Below are positions 42,090-50,396 of a stretch of 64,000 bases of DNA, piece after piece. Below the pieces are notes generated by a model. That model did not search any database and was not told the DNA's origin. It was given only the letters and a program-made list of their open reading frames with translations. Every line of letters starts with the position of its first letter. The first letter of the stretch is position 1. Source of the DNA: Anaerolineales bacterium UBA2395 (GTDB lineage Bacteria > Chloroflexota > Anaerolineae > Anaerolineales > Villigracilaceae); assembly GCA_002343775.1 (NCBI GenBank), contig DDSH01000020.1, positions 136,527 to 200,526 on the forward strand, in the 5' to 3' direction. The translations under genes and the position numbers were made by a program.

Positions 42090-42815
42090 TTATTTCGTTT
42101 CCGACTTGAGCCGTGCTTCCAATGCCGCAAAGCTGACAGCGAGTATTATCCAGGCGAAGACTTGAGCCTGGCGGTAGCCGTCGAGGAAGAGGGGGGTATC
42201 GGCGCGAAAGGTATGGATGATGAGTTGGGAGAATGCTGTAACGGCGGTGAAGATAAGGAAGAGAACACCCGGGCGTGGATGCGCTTTGAGAAACCAGATC
42301 AGCCCCAAGGTCAGGAGCGAAGCGAGGGTTGCATAGATCTGGGTGGGGTGACGGGTCGCGCTCCAGAGGTCAATTCCCCAAGGCAGTTCGGTAGGATTGC
42401 CGAAGGCGGTTCCGGCGGCGAGGTGACTTAATCCCAGTCCGACTGCGATCACTGCAAAGAAGGGCGTGAGGGCATCGAGTGTGCTCCACAGAGCGAGGTT
42501 CTTACGCTGACCGTATGCGAAGGCAACAAGGATGGCGACGATGATACCTCCGACCGAGTCGAAAAGATCGGGGTTGATGGAGATGACCCCCAGCGGGCTT
42601 TTTATAAATGCGGATATGTTTTGCAGGACAAAAGAAAGGCGCCCGCCAACAATGAAAGCGATCAGACCGTAGAAGGTGATGTTGTTGAGGTCGTCTTTGC
42701 TGATTCTGTGACGTTCGGCATATTTTTCGGCAAGGGTGAGACCAAGCCACGCGGCAAGGACCAGCAGGATCATGTGGCGAGGCGGTGCGAAAAGATTTTG
42801 GAATGTGGCAAGCAT
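42090..42815 (-). CDS. Prolipoprotein diacylglyceryl transferase-like protein
   Basis: A 241-residue membrane protein with about seven helices. GLIAFIVGGRLSFVLQN (residues about 50-66) matches the Lgt signature GARL, and RHPTQIYA (about 155) matches the RHPxQLYE motif. Lgt attaches diacylglycerol to the lipobox cysteine of prelipoproteins, and this window encodes several lipoproteins. It is shorter than E. coli Lgt (291) and lacks part of the usual periplasmic loop, so it may be a divergent family member rather than the principal Lgt. It lies one base from the TlpA-like gene. Confidence 0.75.
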   Translation of the reverse strand: MLATFQNLFAPPRHMILLVLAAWLGLTLAEKYAERHRISKDDLNNITFYGLIAFIVGGRLSFVLQNISAFIKSPLGVISINPDLFDSVGGIIVAILVAFAYGQRKNLALWSTLDALTPFFAVIAVGLGLSHLAAGTAFGNPTELPWGIDLWSATRHPTQIYATLASLLTLGLIWFLKAHPRPGVLFLIFTAVTAFSQLIIHTFRADTPLFLDGYRQAQVFAWIILAVSFAALEARLKSETK

Positions 42816-42816
42816 A

Positions 42817-43356
42817 TTATTTCAACGCCTCCTCGATGCGGGTGCGAAGCAGGGCTTCAGACATGGGTCCACCAATGACAACTTCGGTGATAATGCCGAG
42901 GCGATTGATGAAGTAGGTAGATGGTAGCGAGCGGACTTGATAGGCGCGGGTTACGTCGCCGGTATGATCGAGGAGTACGGGAAAGGTGATTCCGAATTCT
43001 TCGAGGAAGGGCGGGATCTCCAGCGGGTTGTCTTGCACGGTGCTATTGACCGCCAGTACAACAAAGCCTTGGTCTTTGTATTCTTCGTACAATTTTTGCA
43101 TGGCAGGCATTTCGGCGCGGCAGGGCGGGCACCATGTTGCCCAGAGATTGACGAGCACGGCATTGCCCTTTAGGTCTGACAGAGTATAGGTTTCGCCGGA
43201 AGTGGTTTGGAGTGTGAAATCGGGCGCAGAAAACCCTGCTTGTGGGGCGCGAGTTGTGGCGGTTCCAGCAGCGTTGGGCTCGGCGGAAAGGACAATCCAG
43301 GCTGCGCTGGCGATGAGGACAAGGAAATAGAGGGTGATACGTTGAGATTTATTCAT
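42817..43356 (-). CDS. TlpA/ResA-type thioredoxin-like protein
   Basis: A 179-residue exported thiol-disulfide protein. An N-terminal signal anchor (residues 7-25) leads to an AhpC/TSA-type fold with the redox motif WATWCPPC (about 72-79) and the cis-Pro segment SLPSTYFI (about 140). ResA-type proteins keep haem-binding cysteines reduced during cytochrome c maturation. This would be useful for the octaheme and heptaheme cytochromes at 8-12 kb. The gene is immediately upstream of the Lgt-like gene on the same strand, so they are cotranscribed. Confidence 0.88.
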   Translation of the reverse strand: MNKSQRITLYFLVLIASAAWIVLSAEPNAAGTATTRAPQAGFSAPDFTLQTTSGETYTLSDLKGNAVLVNLWATWCPPCRAEMPAMQKLYEEYKDQGFVVLAVNSTVQDNPLEIPPFLEEFGITFPVLLDHTGDVTRAYQVRSLPSTYFINRLGIITEVVIGGPMSEALLRTRIEEALK

Positions 43357-43436
43357 TTTTGGGGATTATTTTGTCGTGTTTTGGAAGTAAAATAGTAACA
43401 CATTGTTCTGTTGACTTTGTATTTTGCTATCTTACT

Positions 43437-44195
43437 ATGTTTTTCACCGAATCTGTTTTCGTTGGCATCGACCCCACATCCTCCCAGAAATCCTTCACCT
43501 ATGCGGCGTTGGATAAGGGTTTGAATCTGGTGGCGCTTGCCGACGGTGAACTGGACGAAGTGACCGCATTTCTCGCCGGTCAGAAGGCGGCGACGGTGGC
43601 TGTCAACGCTCCCTCTGGAATTAGCCGAGGATTGGTGCGTGAGAAGAAAAAAGATATGTTCACAACCCGCAAGACCCGCTCGAGTGGGTTTCGCCTAGCG
43701 GAGATCGAACTGCGTGAACGGGGAATTACAGTCTCGGGGACACCTGCCACTGTGGGGGCGTGTCCCGCATGGATGCAGACCGGGTTTTCCCTGTATCGTA
43801 AACTTGAGAAAATGGGTTTCAAAAAATATCCGGCAGAGGGGGAAGCGTATCAGGTACTGGAAACACATCCGCATGCCTGTTATTGTGTGCTTGGTGGCGG
43901 AGTGCCGCAGACCAAACCTTCCATCGAGGGAAAACTTCAACGCCAGCTGCTTCTCTATGAAAGCGGATTGCGCATCAAAGACCCGATGTATTTCTTTGAG
44001 GAAATTACGCGTCACAAAATGCTCAAAGGCGCCTGGCCACTCGAACTGCTCTATCAGCCTGAGCAGTTGGATGCGTTGGTGGCAGCCTTCACGGCGTGGA
44101 TGACCACCCACAAACGGGATCAGGTCTCCATCATTGGCGACGAAAAAGAGGGCAGGGTCGTTCTGCCTGTGCGAGAACTTCGGGATAAGTATTAA
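43437..44195 (+). CDS. DUF429-family protein
   Basis: A 252-residue protein of the DUF429 family, which is predicted to have an RNase H-like fold. The N-terminal FVGIDPTSSQKSFTYAAL (GID followed by a variable strand), AVNAPSGISRG, and a later ETHPHACYCVLGG are the conserved segments. No experimental function is known. ATG 43437 begins the GID-containing strand; the frame extends upstream to 43359 into sequence with poor coding character. A possible -35 (TTGACT) lies at 43411 and the gene stands alone. Confidence 0.75.
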   Translation: MFFTESVFVGIDPTSSQKSFTYAALDKGLNLVALADGELDEVTAFLAGQKAATVAVNAPSGISRGLVREKKKDMFTTRKTRSSGFRLAEIELRERGITVSGTPATVGACPAWMQTGFSLYRKLEKMGFKKYPAEGEAYQVLETHPHACYCVLGGGVPQTKPSIEGKLQRQLLLYESGLRIKDPMYFFEEITRHKMLKGAWPLELLYQPEQLDALVAAFTAWMTTHKRDQVSIIGDEKEGRVVLPVRELRDKY

Positions 44196-44270
44196 CCCGA
44201 GGTTGGCGCGCCGCTAGGGGATGGTTCGTTTGGTAAAATAGACAAAATTTTTTTAAAGCAGGAATAGCGA

Positions 44271-46235
44271 ATGACTTCTGACCTTCAAACCAAGGCAATT
44301 AATACCCTGCGGTTTTTATCCGCTGATGGCGTGCAAAAAGCCAATTCTGGTCACCCCGGCTTGCCGATGGGCGCCGCTGCGATGGCGTTCACCATTTGGA
44401 CTCGACATCTGCGACACAGTCCACGTAACCCAAAGTGGATGGGACGTGACCGCTTCATTCTTTCGGGTGGGCATGGTTCCATGCTGCTGTATTCGTTGTT
44501 GCATCTGACGGGGTATGACCTCTCGCTCGAACAGTTGCAGAATTTTCGTCAATGGGGCAGCCTCACACCGGGGCATCCCGAATACGGATTAACCCCCGGG
44601 GTGGAAGTCACCACCGGTCCGCTTGGGCAAGGATTTGCAAATGGTGTGGGCATGGCAATTGCTGCCTCGCATCTGGCAGCCACCTTCAACAAACCCGGTC
44701 ACGACCTCATTGATTCCTATATCTATGCCATCGTCACCGACGGTGATTTGATGGAAGGTGTCGCATCTGAAGCGGCATCGATGGCTGGACATCTCTCACT
44801 TGGGCGGCTGATCTATCTGTACGACGATAACAAAATCTCCATCGATGGCTCCACTGACCTCGCTTTCACCGAAGACCGCGCCAAACGCTTCGAAGCCTAT
44901 GGCTGGCATGTCCAACAGGTGGACGATGGTAACGATGTGGAAGCGATTGACAAAGCCATCAAAACCGCCAAAACAGATCCGCGCCCGTCCATCATCCTGT
45001 GCCGTACCATCATCGGGTTTGGCGCCCCGAATCGACAAGGCACCTCCAAGGCGCACGGTGAACCTCTCGGTGAGGATGAACTCAACGCCGCAAAAGAAAA
45101 TCTCGGCTGGGAGAAAGAACCGCGCTTCTTCATCCCTGATGATGTATTGGCTTTTTATCGCAAAGCCGTGGATCGCGGACGCGAACTGGAAGCGGATTGG
45201 AAAATGCGCCGCGAAGCCTACACGCGCCTCTTCCCGGACCTTGGGGCGGAGTTGCTGCGCCGATTGAGCGGGAACCTCCCCGAAGACTGGGACTCTGCGC
45301 TGCCGACTTTCCCCGTCGATGCAAAGGGCATGGCGACACGTGCCGCATCTGGCAAGGTCATCAACGCGCTGGCTCCAAAACTACCTGAACTCATCGGTGG
45401 TTCCGCCGACTTGGCGCCTTCGAACAATACAAAAATTGACGGTGTGCCTGCCTTCCAAAAAGATTCGTTCGCGGGTCGCAACTTCCATTTCGGCGTGCGC
45501 GAACATGCAATGGGCTCGGTCTTGAATGGCATGTCCATCTTTGGCGGCGTGGTCCCTTACGGTGCGACGTTCCTGGTCTTTGCAGACTACATGCGTGCTG
45601 CCGTTCGCCTGGCTGCGCTTTCGCATTACCCATCCATTTTTATCTTCACCCACGACTCGGTTGGTTTGGGCGAAGATGGTCCCACGCATCAGCCGGTGGA
45701 ACATCTCACTTCATTGCGGCTGATCCCGAATCTCGTTGTGCTTCGCCCGGCGGATGCGAACGAAACTGCGCAGGCATGGAAGGTTGCCATCTCGCGGCGG
45801 GATGGTCCCACCGTGCTGGCGTTGACTCGCCAGAATGTGCCGACGCTTGAATCTCCAGCGCTTGTTGAAAAAGGCGCATATGTGCTCAAGGATTTTGGGA
45901 CGCCAGAGATGGTCCTCATGGCGTCTGGCTCGGAAGTAAGTCTTGTCCTCGAGGCGGCGCAAAAACTTGCAGACGAAGGCAGGGGTGTGCGTGTGGTTTC
46001 CTTCCCCAGTTGGGAACTGTTCGAGCAACAGGATGAAGCCTATCGCGAGTCGGTGTTGCCGAAAAACATTCAGAAGCGGCTCGCTGTCGAAGCAGGCGCC
46101 ACCCTCGGCTGGGAACGATACGCTAGGTCGGTCAATGGCATTGACCATTTTGGCGCATCCGCTCCGGCAAAGGTCATCTTTGAAAAACTTGGTTTTACTG
46201 TCGAAAATGTCGTTGCGAAAGCAAAGGAACTTTAA
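44271..46235 (+). CDS. tkt: Transketolase
   Basis: A 654-residue thiamine-diphosphate enzyme that transfers two-carbon units between sugar phosphates in the pentose phosphate pathway. ThDP binding is seen at GHGSM (about 68) and TDGDLMEGVASEAASMAGHLSLGRLIYLYDDNKIS (about 155-189). The catalytic His region GHPEYGLTPGVEVTTGPLGQG (about 102-122) and the central VREHAMGSVLNGMS with its Glu (about 405) are intact. The AATAGCGA leader before ATG 44271 has a weak GCAGGAA ribosome-binding site. It starts the cluster tkt-rpiB-S23-tal/pgi-phhB. Confidence 0.93.
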   Translation: MTSDLQTKAINTLRFLSADGVQKANSGHPGLPMGAAAMAFTIWTRHLRHSPRNPKWMGRDRFILSGGHGSMLLYSLLHLTGYDLSLEQLQNFRQWGSLTPGHPEYGLTPGVEVTTGPLGQGFANGVGMAIAASHLAATFNKPGHDLIDSYIYAIVTDGDLMEGVASEAASMAGHLSLGRLIYLYDDNKISIDGSTDLAFTEDRAKRFEAYGWHVQQVDDGNDVEAIDKAIKTAKTDPRPSIILCRTIIGFGAPNRQGTSKAHGEPLGEDELNAAKENLGWEKEPRFFIPDDVLAFYRKAVDRGRELEADWKMRREAYTRLFPDLGAELLRRLSGNLPEDWDSALPTFPVDAKGMATRAASGKVINALAPKLPELIGGSADLAPSNNTKIDGVPAFQKDSFAGRNFHFGVREHAMGSVLNGMSIFGGVVPYGATFLVFADYMRAAVRLAALSHYPSIFIFTHDSVGLGEDGPTHQPVEHLTSLRLIPNLVVLRPADANETAQAWKVAISRRDGPTVLALTRQNVPTLESPALVEKGAYVLKDFGTPEMVLMASGSEVSLVLEAAQKLADEGRGVRVVSFPSWELFEQQDEAYRESVLPKNIQKRLAVEAGATLGWERYARSVNGIDHFGASAPAKVIFEKLGFTVENVVAKAKEL

Positions 46236-46243
46236 ATCTGGCA

Positions 46244-46278
46244 GACCTGACTGGTTTTGAACCTGTCAGGTCTTTTTT
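46244..46278 (+). terminator. Intrinsic hairpin between tkt and rpiB
   Basis: The arms GACCTGAC (46244-46251) and GTCAGGTC (46265-46272) around a 13-base loop are followed by TTTTTT. The gene rpiB starts ten bases later, so this may reduce rather than stop read-through. Its last T-run merges into the RBS of rpiB. Confidence 0.75.
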
Positions 46279-46287
46279 GGAGTATGT

Positions 46288-46746
46288 ATGAAAGTAGCAG
46301 TTGGTTGTGACCACGGCGGTTTTCCGCTCAAGGAAGTTGTAATTGCATCGGTCAGGTCGCTTGGGCATGAAGTGATCGATGTCGGGACGTATAGCCTCGA
46401 AGCCGTGGATTTCCCTGATTTCACGAAAAAAGTTGGCGAGAAGGTGCAAAGTGGCGAAGCCGAGCGCGGAATTTTGATCTGCGGATCGGGCATTGGCGCG
46501 GCGATCGCCGCCAACAAGATGAAAGGTGTATTCGCTTCAATCTGTCATGATACCTATTCCGCTGCCCAAGGCGTGGAACATGATGCCATGAACGTGCTTT
46601 GTATGGGTGGGCGTGTGATCGGACCGGAACTGGTCAAAGTGATCGTGCCTGCTTTTTTGAACGCGGAATATCTGGGCGACAAGGCAGGCGGTGAGCGCTT
46701 CGCCCGCAGAGTAGGCAAGATCAAAAAAATGGAAGAGAGCGGTTAG
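46288..46746 (+). CDS. rpiB: Ribose-5-phosphate isomerase B
   Basis: A 152-residue LacAB/RpiB-family isomerase, interconverting ribose 5-phosphate and ribulose 5-phosphate. VGCDHGGFPLKEVV (about 5-18), the active-site loop ILICGSGIGAAIAANK with Cys about 70, and HDTYSAAQGVEHDAMNVLCMGGRVIG are the family signatures. An allose 6-phosphate isomerase cannot be excluded, but the neighbours (tkt, tal-pgi) make the pentose phosphate role most likely. A GGAG site is immediately upstream. Confidence 0.9.
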   Translation: MKVAVGCDHGGFPLKEVVIASVRSLGHEVIDVGTYSLEAVDFPDFTKKVGEKVQSGEAERGILICGSGIGAAIAANKMKGVFASICHDTYSAAQGVEHDAMNVLCMGGRVIGPELVKVIVPAFLNAEYLGDKAGGERFARRVGKIKKMEESG

Positions 46747-46781
46747 AAAGTTAAAAAGTTGGAAGGTTTACAGGTTGAAGA
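46747..46781. repeat. Left heptamer-like repeat before the four-helix-bundle gene
   Basis: The whole gap between rpiB and the next gene is AAGTT/GGTT-type repeats (AAAGTTAAAAAGTTGGAAGG, then TTTACAGGTTGAAGA). Its units are the reverse complement of the CTTCAAAC units at 47193-47217 on the other side of the gene, and of the CTTTCAACCTGTAAC units at 53953-53980. Confidence 0.65.
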
Positions 46782-47192
46782 ATGCCGACAATTACCCGAT
46801 TTGAAGAAATTGAAGCATGGCAGACTGCCCGCGAACTTACAAAGATGATCTACTCTACTACCGAAGAAGGAAAGATCGCGCGGGATTTTGGATTGAAAGA
46901 TCAATTGCGCAGAGCGCCGGTCTCCGTAATGAGCAATATCGCCGAAGGGTTTGAAAGTAAAACACAGGCATTATTCATTCGTTATCTTGGAATTGCGAAG
47001 GCGTCGGCTGGGGAAGTCCGCTCACAGCTTTATGTTGCTCGTGACGTTGGATACCTGACCGAACAACAATTTTCAAACTTGTTTCAAATGGCAGAAAAAG
47101 CCTCACGCCAACTTTCCCGATTTATCTCTTATCTCGAAACCCATCCCCAATCCCACCGTCTAAAAGAAGACGACTCTGAATACGAAGTCTGA
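46782..47192 (+). CDS. Four helix bundle protein (23S rRNA intervening-sequence / S23 family)
   Basis: A 136-residue helical protein of the S23/IVP family (TIGR02436 type): RFEEIEAWQTARELTKMIYSTT at the N terminus, LKDQLRRAPVSVMSNIAEGFESKTQALFIRYLGIAKASAGEVRSQLYVARDVGYL in the middle, and a conserved FSNLF helix. The family was first found in insertions of 23S rRNA genes and includes Avd of diversity-generating retroelements, but no reverse transcriptase is nearby. The function is unknown; they may bind nucleic acids. It sits between rpiB and tal-pgi with inverted repeats on both sides, as a possible inserted element. Confidence 0.85.
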   Translation: MPTITRFEEIEAWQTARELTKMIYSTTEEGKIARDFGLKDQLRRAPVSVMSNIAEGFESKTQALFIRYLGIAKASAGEVRSQLYVARDVGYLTEQQFSNLFQMAEKASRQLSRFISYLETHPQSHRLKEDDSEYEV

Positions 47193-47217
47193 CCTTCAAA
47201 CATTCAAACCTTCAAAC
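47193..47217. repeat. Right heptamer-like repeat after the four-helix-bundle gene
   Basis: The gap between this gene and tal-pgi consists only of CCTTCAAACATTCAAACC followed by TTCAAAC, i.e. three TTCAAAC units at 7-8 base spacing. It starts directly after the stop codon and ends directly before ATG 47218, so tal-pgi has no recognisable Shine-Dalgarno sequence. Confidence 0.7.
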
Positions 47218-49917
47218 ATGGAAACCCAAATGACCCCAATAAAAAAACTTACCGCCCTCGGGCAATCCCTCTGGTACGACAACATCCAGCGCAAATTACT
47301 GGTCAATGGCGAACTCAAAGCCATGATCGAACGCGGCGACATTCGCGGCGTGACCTCGAACCCGACCATTTTCCAGAACGCGATTGGCAAGACGAACGAC
47401 TATGATGCCGCGTTGATTCCGCTTGCCTGGGCTGGTTGGGACGCAGAGAAGATCTTCTGGCAACTCGCCGTGGAAGATATTCAGGAAGCCTGCGATCTCT
47501 TCACCCCGCTCTACGAAGAATCCAAAGGTGGCGATGGCTACGTCAGCATCGAAGTCAGCCCAAATTTGGCGCGCGATACCGAAGGCACAACCCGACAGGC
47601 GCAGGAACTTTGGGCGCGGGTGAACCGCCCGAACCTGATGGTGAAAATCCCCGCCACCAAAGAAGGTATTCCTGCCATTCGCGCCAGCATCGCGGCGGGA
47701 ATCAATGTCAATGTCACGCTTATCTTTTCGCTTTCACGCTATGCCGAAGTGATGGATGCCTACCTCTCCGGTCTCGAAGATCGTGTGGCAAAAGACCTGC
47801 CCATTCAAAGCATTGCCTCGGTGGCTTCGTTCTTTGTCTCGCGTGTCGATTCCAAGATCGACCCCAAACTTCCCGAAGAGTCTCCATTGCGCGGCAGGGC
47901 GGCAGTGGCAAATGCCAAACTTGCCTACGAACAGTTTGAATCCATTTTTACCTCGCCGCGTTTTGCCACGCTCAAAGCGCGGTTCCGTGCGCGGGCGCAA
48001 CGCCCGTTGTGGGCTTCCACCGGTACGAAGAATCCGAAATATCCCGATACGCTATACGTCGATGAACTGATCGGACCCGACACCGTCAACACCGTCCCGC
48101 CCGCCACGCTCGATGCCTTCCGTGATCATGGCAAGGCGTCGCTCACGGTCACGCGGGATCTTGAAGATGTTCAAAAACTTTTTGTTGACCTCAAAGCTGT
48201 TGGCATCTCGATGAGCACCGTCACACAAGAATTGGAAGAAGAAGGCGTGAAAGCCTTTGAGGATGCGTTCAAGTCATTATTGGAAACCATCGAAGAACGA
48301 CGTAAATCCGCCGCCTCTTCTCTTGGACCATTGGCTGATTCAGTTTCTGAAAGATTGTCTCAACTGGAATTGGATTCATTCCCCAAGCGCCTGTGGGAAC
48401 ATGATGTCACTCTCTGGTCTGGCGCAGACGACCCCGAAGGTCAAGCCGAAGCCGCCAAACGCCTCGGCTGGTTGGACTCTGTCGAAGATGCCCGCAAACG
48501 GTTGGATGGGTATCTCGCCTTCGCTAAACAAGTCCACGATGAGAAGATCGACCGTGTGCTTGTCATCGGCATGGGCGGTTCCTCGTTGACCGCTGAAGTT
48601 CTCAGTTCATTGATGGCTCAATTCGGTGTGACCGCAAAACTTTCGCTCGCCATTCTCGACTCGACCGACCCGCAGCAGGTGGCGCAAGCCTTCGCGGACT
48701 ATCCGCCCGACAAGTCGTTGTACATCGTTGCCAGCAAATCCGGCGGGACGGCTGAGTTAATGGCTGCCTTTGATTACGTCTGGACGTTGAGCGGCGGCAA
48801 TGGCTCGCGCTTTGTTGTCACCACCGACTCGGGCACATCCCTGCAAATACTCGCCGAAGAACGCGGCTTCCGCAAAGTTTTCAACGCCGACCCAAATGTA
48901 GGCGGGCGCTTCTCCGCGCTGACCGATTTCGGTCTGGTTCCCGCCGCCTTGCTCGGCATGGACTTTGACAAACTGCTTGCCTCGGCTGACCGAATGCGAA
49001 AGCAATCGCTGGCGCATGTCCCTGCGGCGCGCAACCCGGGCGTGGCGCTTGGCACCCTCATCGCAGAATCCGCTTTGATGGGTAGGGACAAACTCACAGT
49101 CCTGGCAGATGCGCCTGTATCCGCGCTGGCTGGGTGGGTGGAACAAGTCGTCGCGGAATCCAGCGGTAAGCATGGCAAAGGAATTCTGCCAGTAGCGCTT
49201 GAACCGCTTGGCAAACCCGAAGACTATGGCGATGACCGCTTGTTTGTTTATATCAAGGGCAATGGTGAGTTGGAAGCCGGAATTTCTGAGTTGAAAAATG
49301 CCGGATTCCCGGTGATTGAATTCCCGATCGAAAGCCCGTACGATGCCGGTGCGGAATTCTTCCGCTGGGAGATCGCTATTTCAACTGCATGTTCCATTTT
49401 GGGAATTAACGCCTTCGACCAGCCCGATGTGCAGGATAGCAAACTTCGCACCATCGCCAAGATCAAGGATTATCAGGAGACTGGAAAACTTGCTGAAATC
49501 GATCTGGTGGATGTGAAAGATGCGAAGAAAGCAATTGAGGAATTTTTAGCCAGACCGCAATCTGGCGAGTTTGTGACTATCAATGCTTATGTGCCGCGCA
49601 ATCCTGAGATGATCGAGGCGATTCAGAAATTGCGACTCTCCATCCGCGCGAAGACCAAATTGCCGGTGACCGCTGGTTTTGGTCCGCGCTTCCAGCATTC
49701 GACAGGACAATTCCATAAGGGCGGTCCCAACAAGGGACGGTTCATTCAGTTCGTGTACGATGCGGAAAAGGATATGGACATCCCCGGTCAGGGTTTGACG
49801 TTTGGCACGCTCATCCGCGCGCAGGCGCTGGGTGATTACGAAGCCTTGAAGGCGGCTGGGCGCAAGGCGCTGCGAATCAGATTGTCGAAGCCGGAAGATA
49901 TAAAAGGATTATTGTGA
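47218..49917 (+). CDS. Bifunctional transaldolase / glucose-6-phosphate isomerase
   Basis: An 899-residue fusion. Residues about 1-365 form a transaldolase (TalB/MipB-like; GVTSNPTIFQNAIG near 43, VKIPATKEGIPAI near 142 with the Schiff-base Lys, then NVNVTLIFSLSRYAEVMDAY). Residues about 400-899 form phosphoglucose isomerase (VIGMGGSSLTAEV near 450, SKSGGTAELMAAF near 505, and a late VTAGFGPRFQHSTGQFHKGGPN). A linker of helical character joins them. The fusion lets one polypeptide link the pentose phosphate pathway to glycolysis. ATG 47218 or 47230 could be the start. It overlaps phhB by four bases (GTGA). Confidence 0.92.
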   Translation: METQMTPIKKLTALGQSLWYDNIQRKLLVNGELKAMIERGDIRGVTSNPTIFQNAIGKTNDYDAALIPLAWAGWDAEKIFWQLAVEDIQEACDLFTPLYEESKGGDGYVSIEVSPNLARDTEGTTRQAQELWARVNRPNLMVKIPATKEGIPAIRASIAAGINVNVTLIFSLSRYAEVMDAYLSGLEDRVAKDLPIQSIASVASFFVSRVDSKIDPKLPEESPLRGRAAVANAKLAYEQFESIFTSPRFATLKARFRARAQRPLWASTGTKNPKYPDTLYVDELIGPDTVNTVPPATLDAFRDHGKASLTVTRDLEDVQKLFVDLKAVGISMSTVTQELEEEGVKAFEDAFKSLLETIEERRKSAASSLGPLADSVSERLSQLELDSFPKRLWEHDVTLWSGADDPEGQAEAAKRLGWLDSVEDARKRLDGYLAFAKQVHDEKIDRVLVIGMGGSSLTAEVLSSLMAQFGVTAKLSLAILDSTDPQQVAQAFADYPPDKSLYIVASKSGGTAELMAAFDYVWTLSGGNGSRFVVTTDSGTSLQILAEERGFRKVFNADPNVGGRFSALTDFGLVPAALLGMDFDKLLASADRMRKQSLAHVPAARNPGVALGTLIAESALMGRDKLTVLADAPVSALAGWVEQVVAESSGKHGKGILPVALEPLGKPEDYGDDRLFVYIKGNGELEAGISELKNAGFPVIEFPIESPYDAGAEFFRWEIAISTACSILGINAFDQPDVQDSKLRTIAKIKDYQETGKLAEIDLVDVKDAKKAIEEFLARPQSGEFVTINAYVPRNPEMIEAIQKLRLSIRAKTKLPVTAGFGPRFQHSTGQFHKGGPNKGRFIQFVYDAEKDMDIPGQGLTFGTLIRAQALGDYEALKAAGRKALRIRLSKPEDIKGLL

Positions 49918-50252
49918 TCAATCTTGCTGCTGGAAAATGCGTTCCATGCCGCGGCGGTGAACCGGCGTTGACCGATGCCGAGATCGCCGATTTGCAGTTG
50001 CATGTCTCACAATGGCAACTCAAAGAAGTGGACGGGATCAAGCGGCTGGAGCGGATCTTCAAGTTCAAGAATTACCTCGAGGCGGTTGCTTTTGCGAACA
50101 AGATTGCGATGACCGCTGAGAAGGAAGACCATCATCCGCTGATCGTGCTGGAGTGGGGCAGGGTCACCGTCCAATGGTGGACACATGTGGTGAAGGGATT
50201 GCACAAGAACGATTTCATCATGGCAGCAAAAACAGATGAGATGTTCGGATAA
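49914..50252 (+). CDS. phhB: Pterin-4a-carbinolamine dehydratase
   Basis: A 112-residue DCoH/PCD-family protein. The signature AEKEDHHPLIVLEWGRVTVQWWTH (residues about 63-86) has the histidines that catalyse dehydration of 4a-hydroxy-tetrahydropterin, and YLEAVAFANKIAMTAEKEDHHP is typical. It normally works with an aromatic amino acid hydroxylase, but none is encoded here. In some bacteria it instead acts on molybdopterin-related metabolism. It is translated from GTG 49914, coupled with the tal-pgi gene, and closed by a terminator. Confidence 0.85.
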   Translation: MINLAAGKCVPCRGGEPALTDAEIADLQLHVSQWQLKEVDGIKRLERIFKFKNYLEAVAFANKIAMTAEKEDHHPLIVLEWGRVTVQWWTHVVKGLHKNDFIMAAKTDEMFG

Positions 50253-50257
50253 AAAGG

Positions 50258-50285
50258 AACGACCCGCAAGGGTCGTTTTCTTTTT
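50258..50285 (+). terminator. Intrinsic terminator after phhB
   Basis: The arms AACGACCC (50258-50265) and GGGTCGTT (50270-50277) with a four-base GCAA loop are followed by TTCTTTTT. It closes the transcript of the tkt to phhB cluster. Confidence 0.88.
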
Positions 50286-50303
50286 CATGCTAATGTGATT
50301 TTC

Positions 50304-50387
50304 TAACCACAAAGTCACGAAGGCACGAAGACTCAAAGAGTAAAAACTTTGCGACTTTGCGTCTTTGAGTCTTAGTGGTGTTTTTTT
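50304..50387. repeat. CACAAAGTCACGAAGGCACGAAG-type repeat with hairpin
   Basis: A repeat of roughly seven-base units (CAAAGTC, CGAAGGCA, CGAAGACTC, then ACTTTGCG twice) ends in TTTTTTT. The arms GACTCAAAGA (50330-50339) and TCTTTGAGTC (50362-50371) are exact, and outer ACCAC pairs with GTGGT. Similar repeats occur in many unrelated genomes. It lies between convergent genes and could also act as a terminator. Confidence 0.7.
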
Positions 50388-50396
50388 GAAGGCTAT

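Noticed and set aside
46782..47192. Diversity-generating retroelement accessory protein (Avd)
   Set aside because: The family is related, but there is no reverse transcriptase, template repeat or variable-repeat target in the window.
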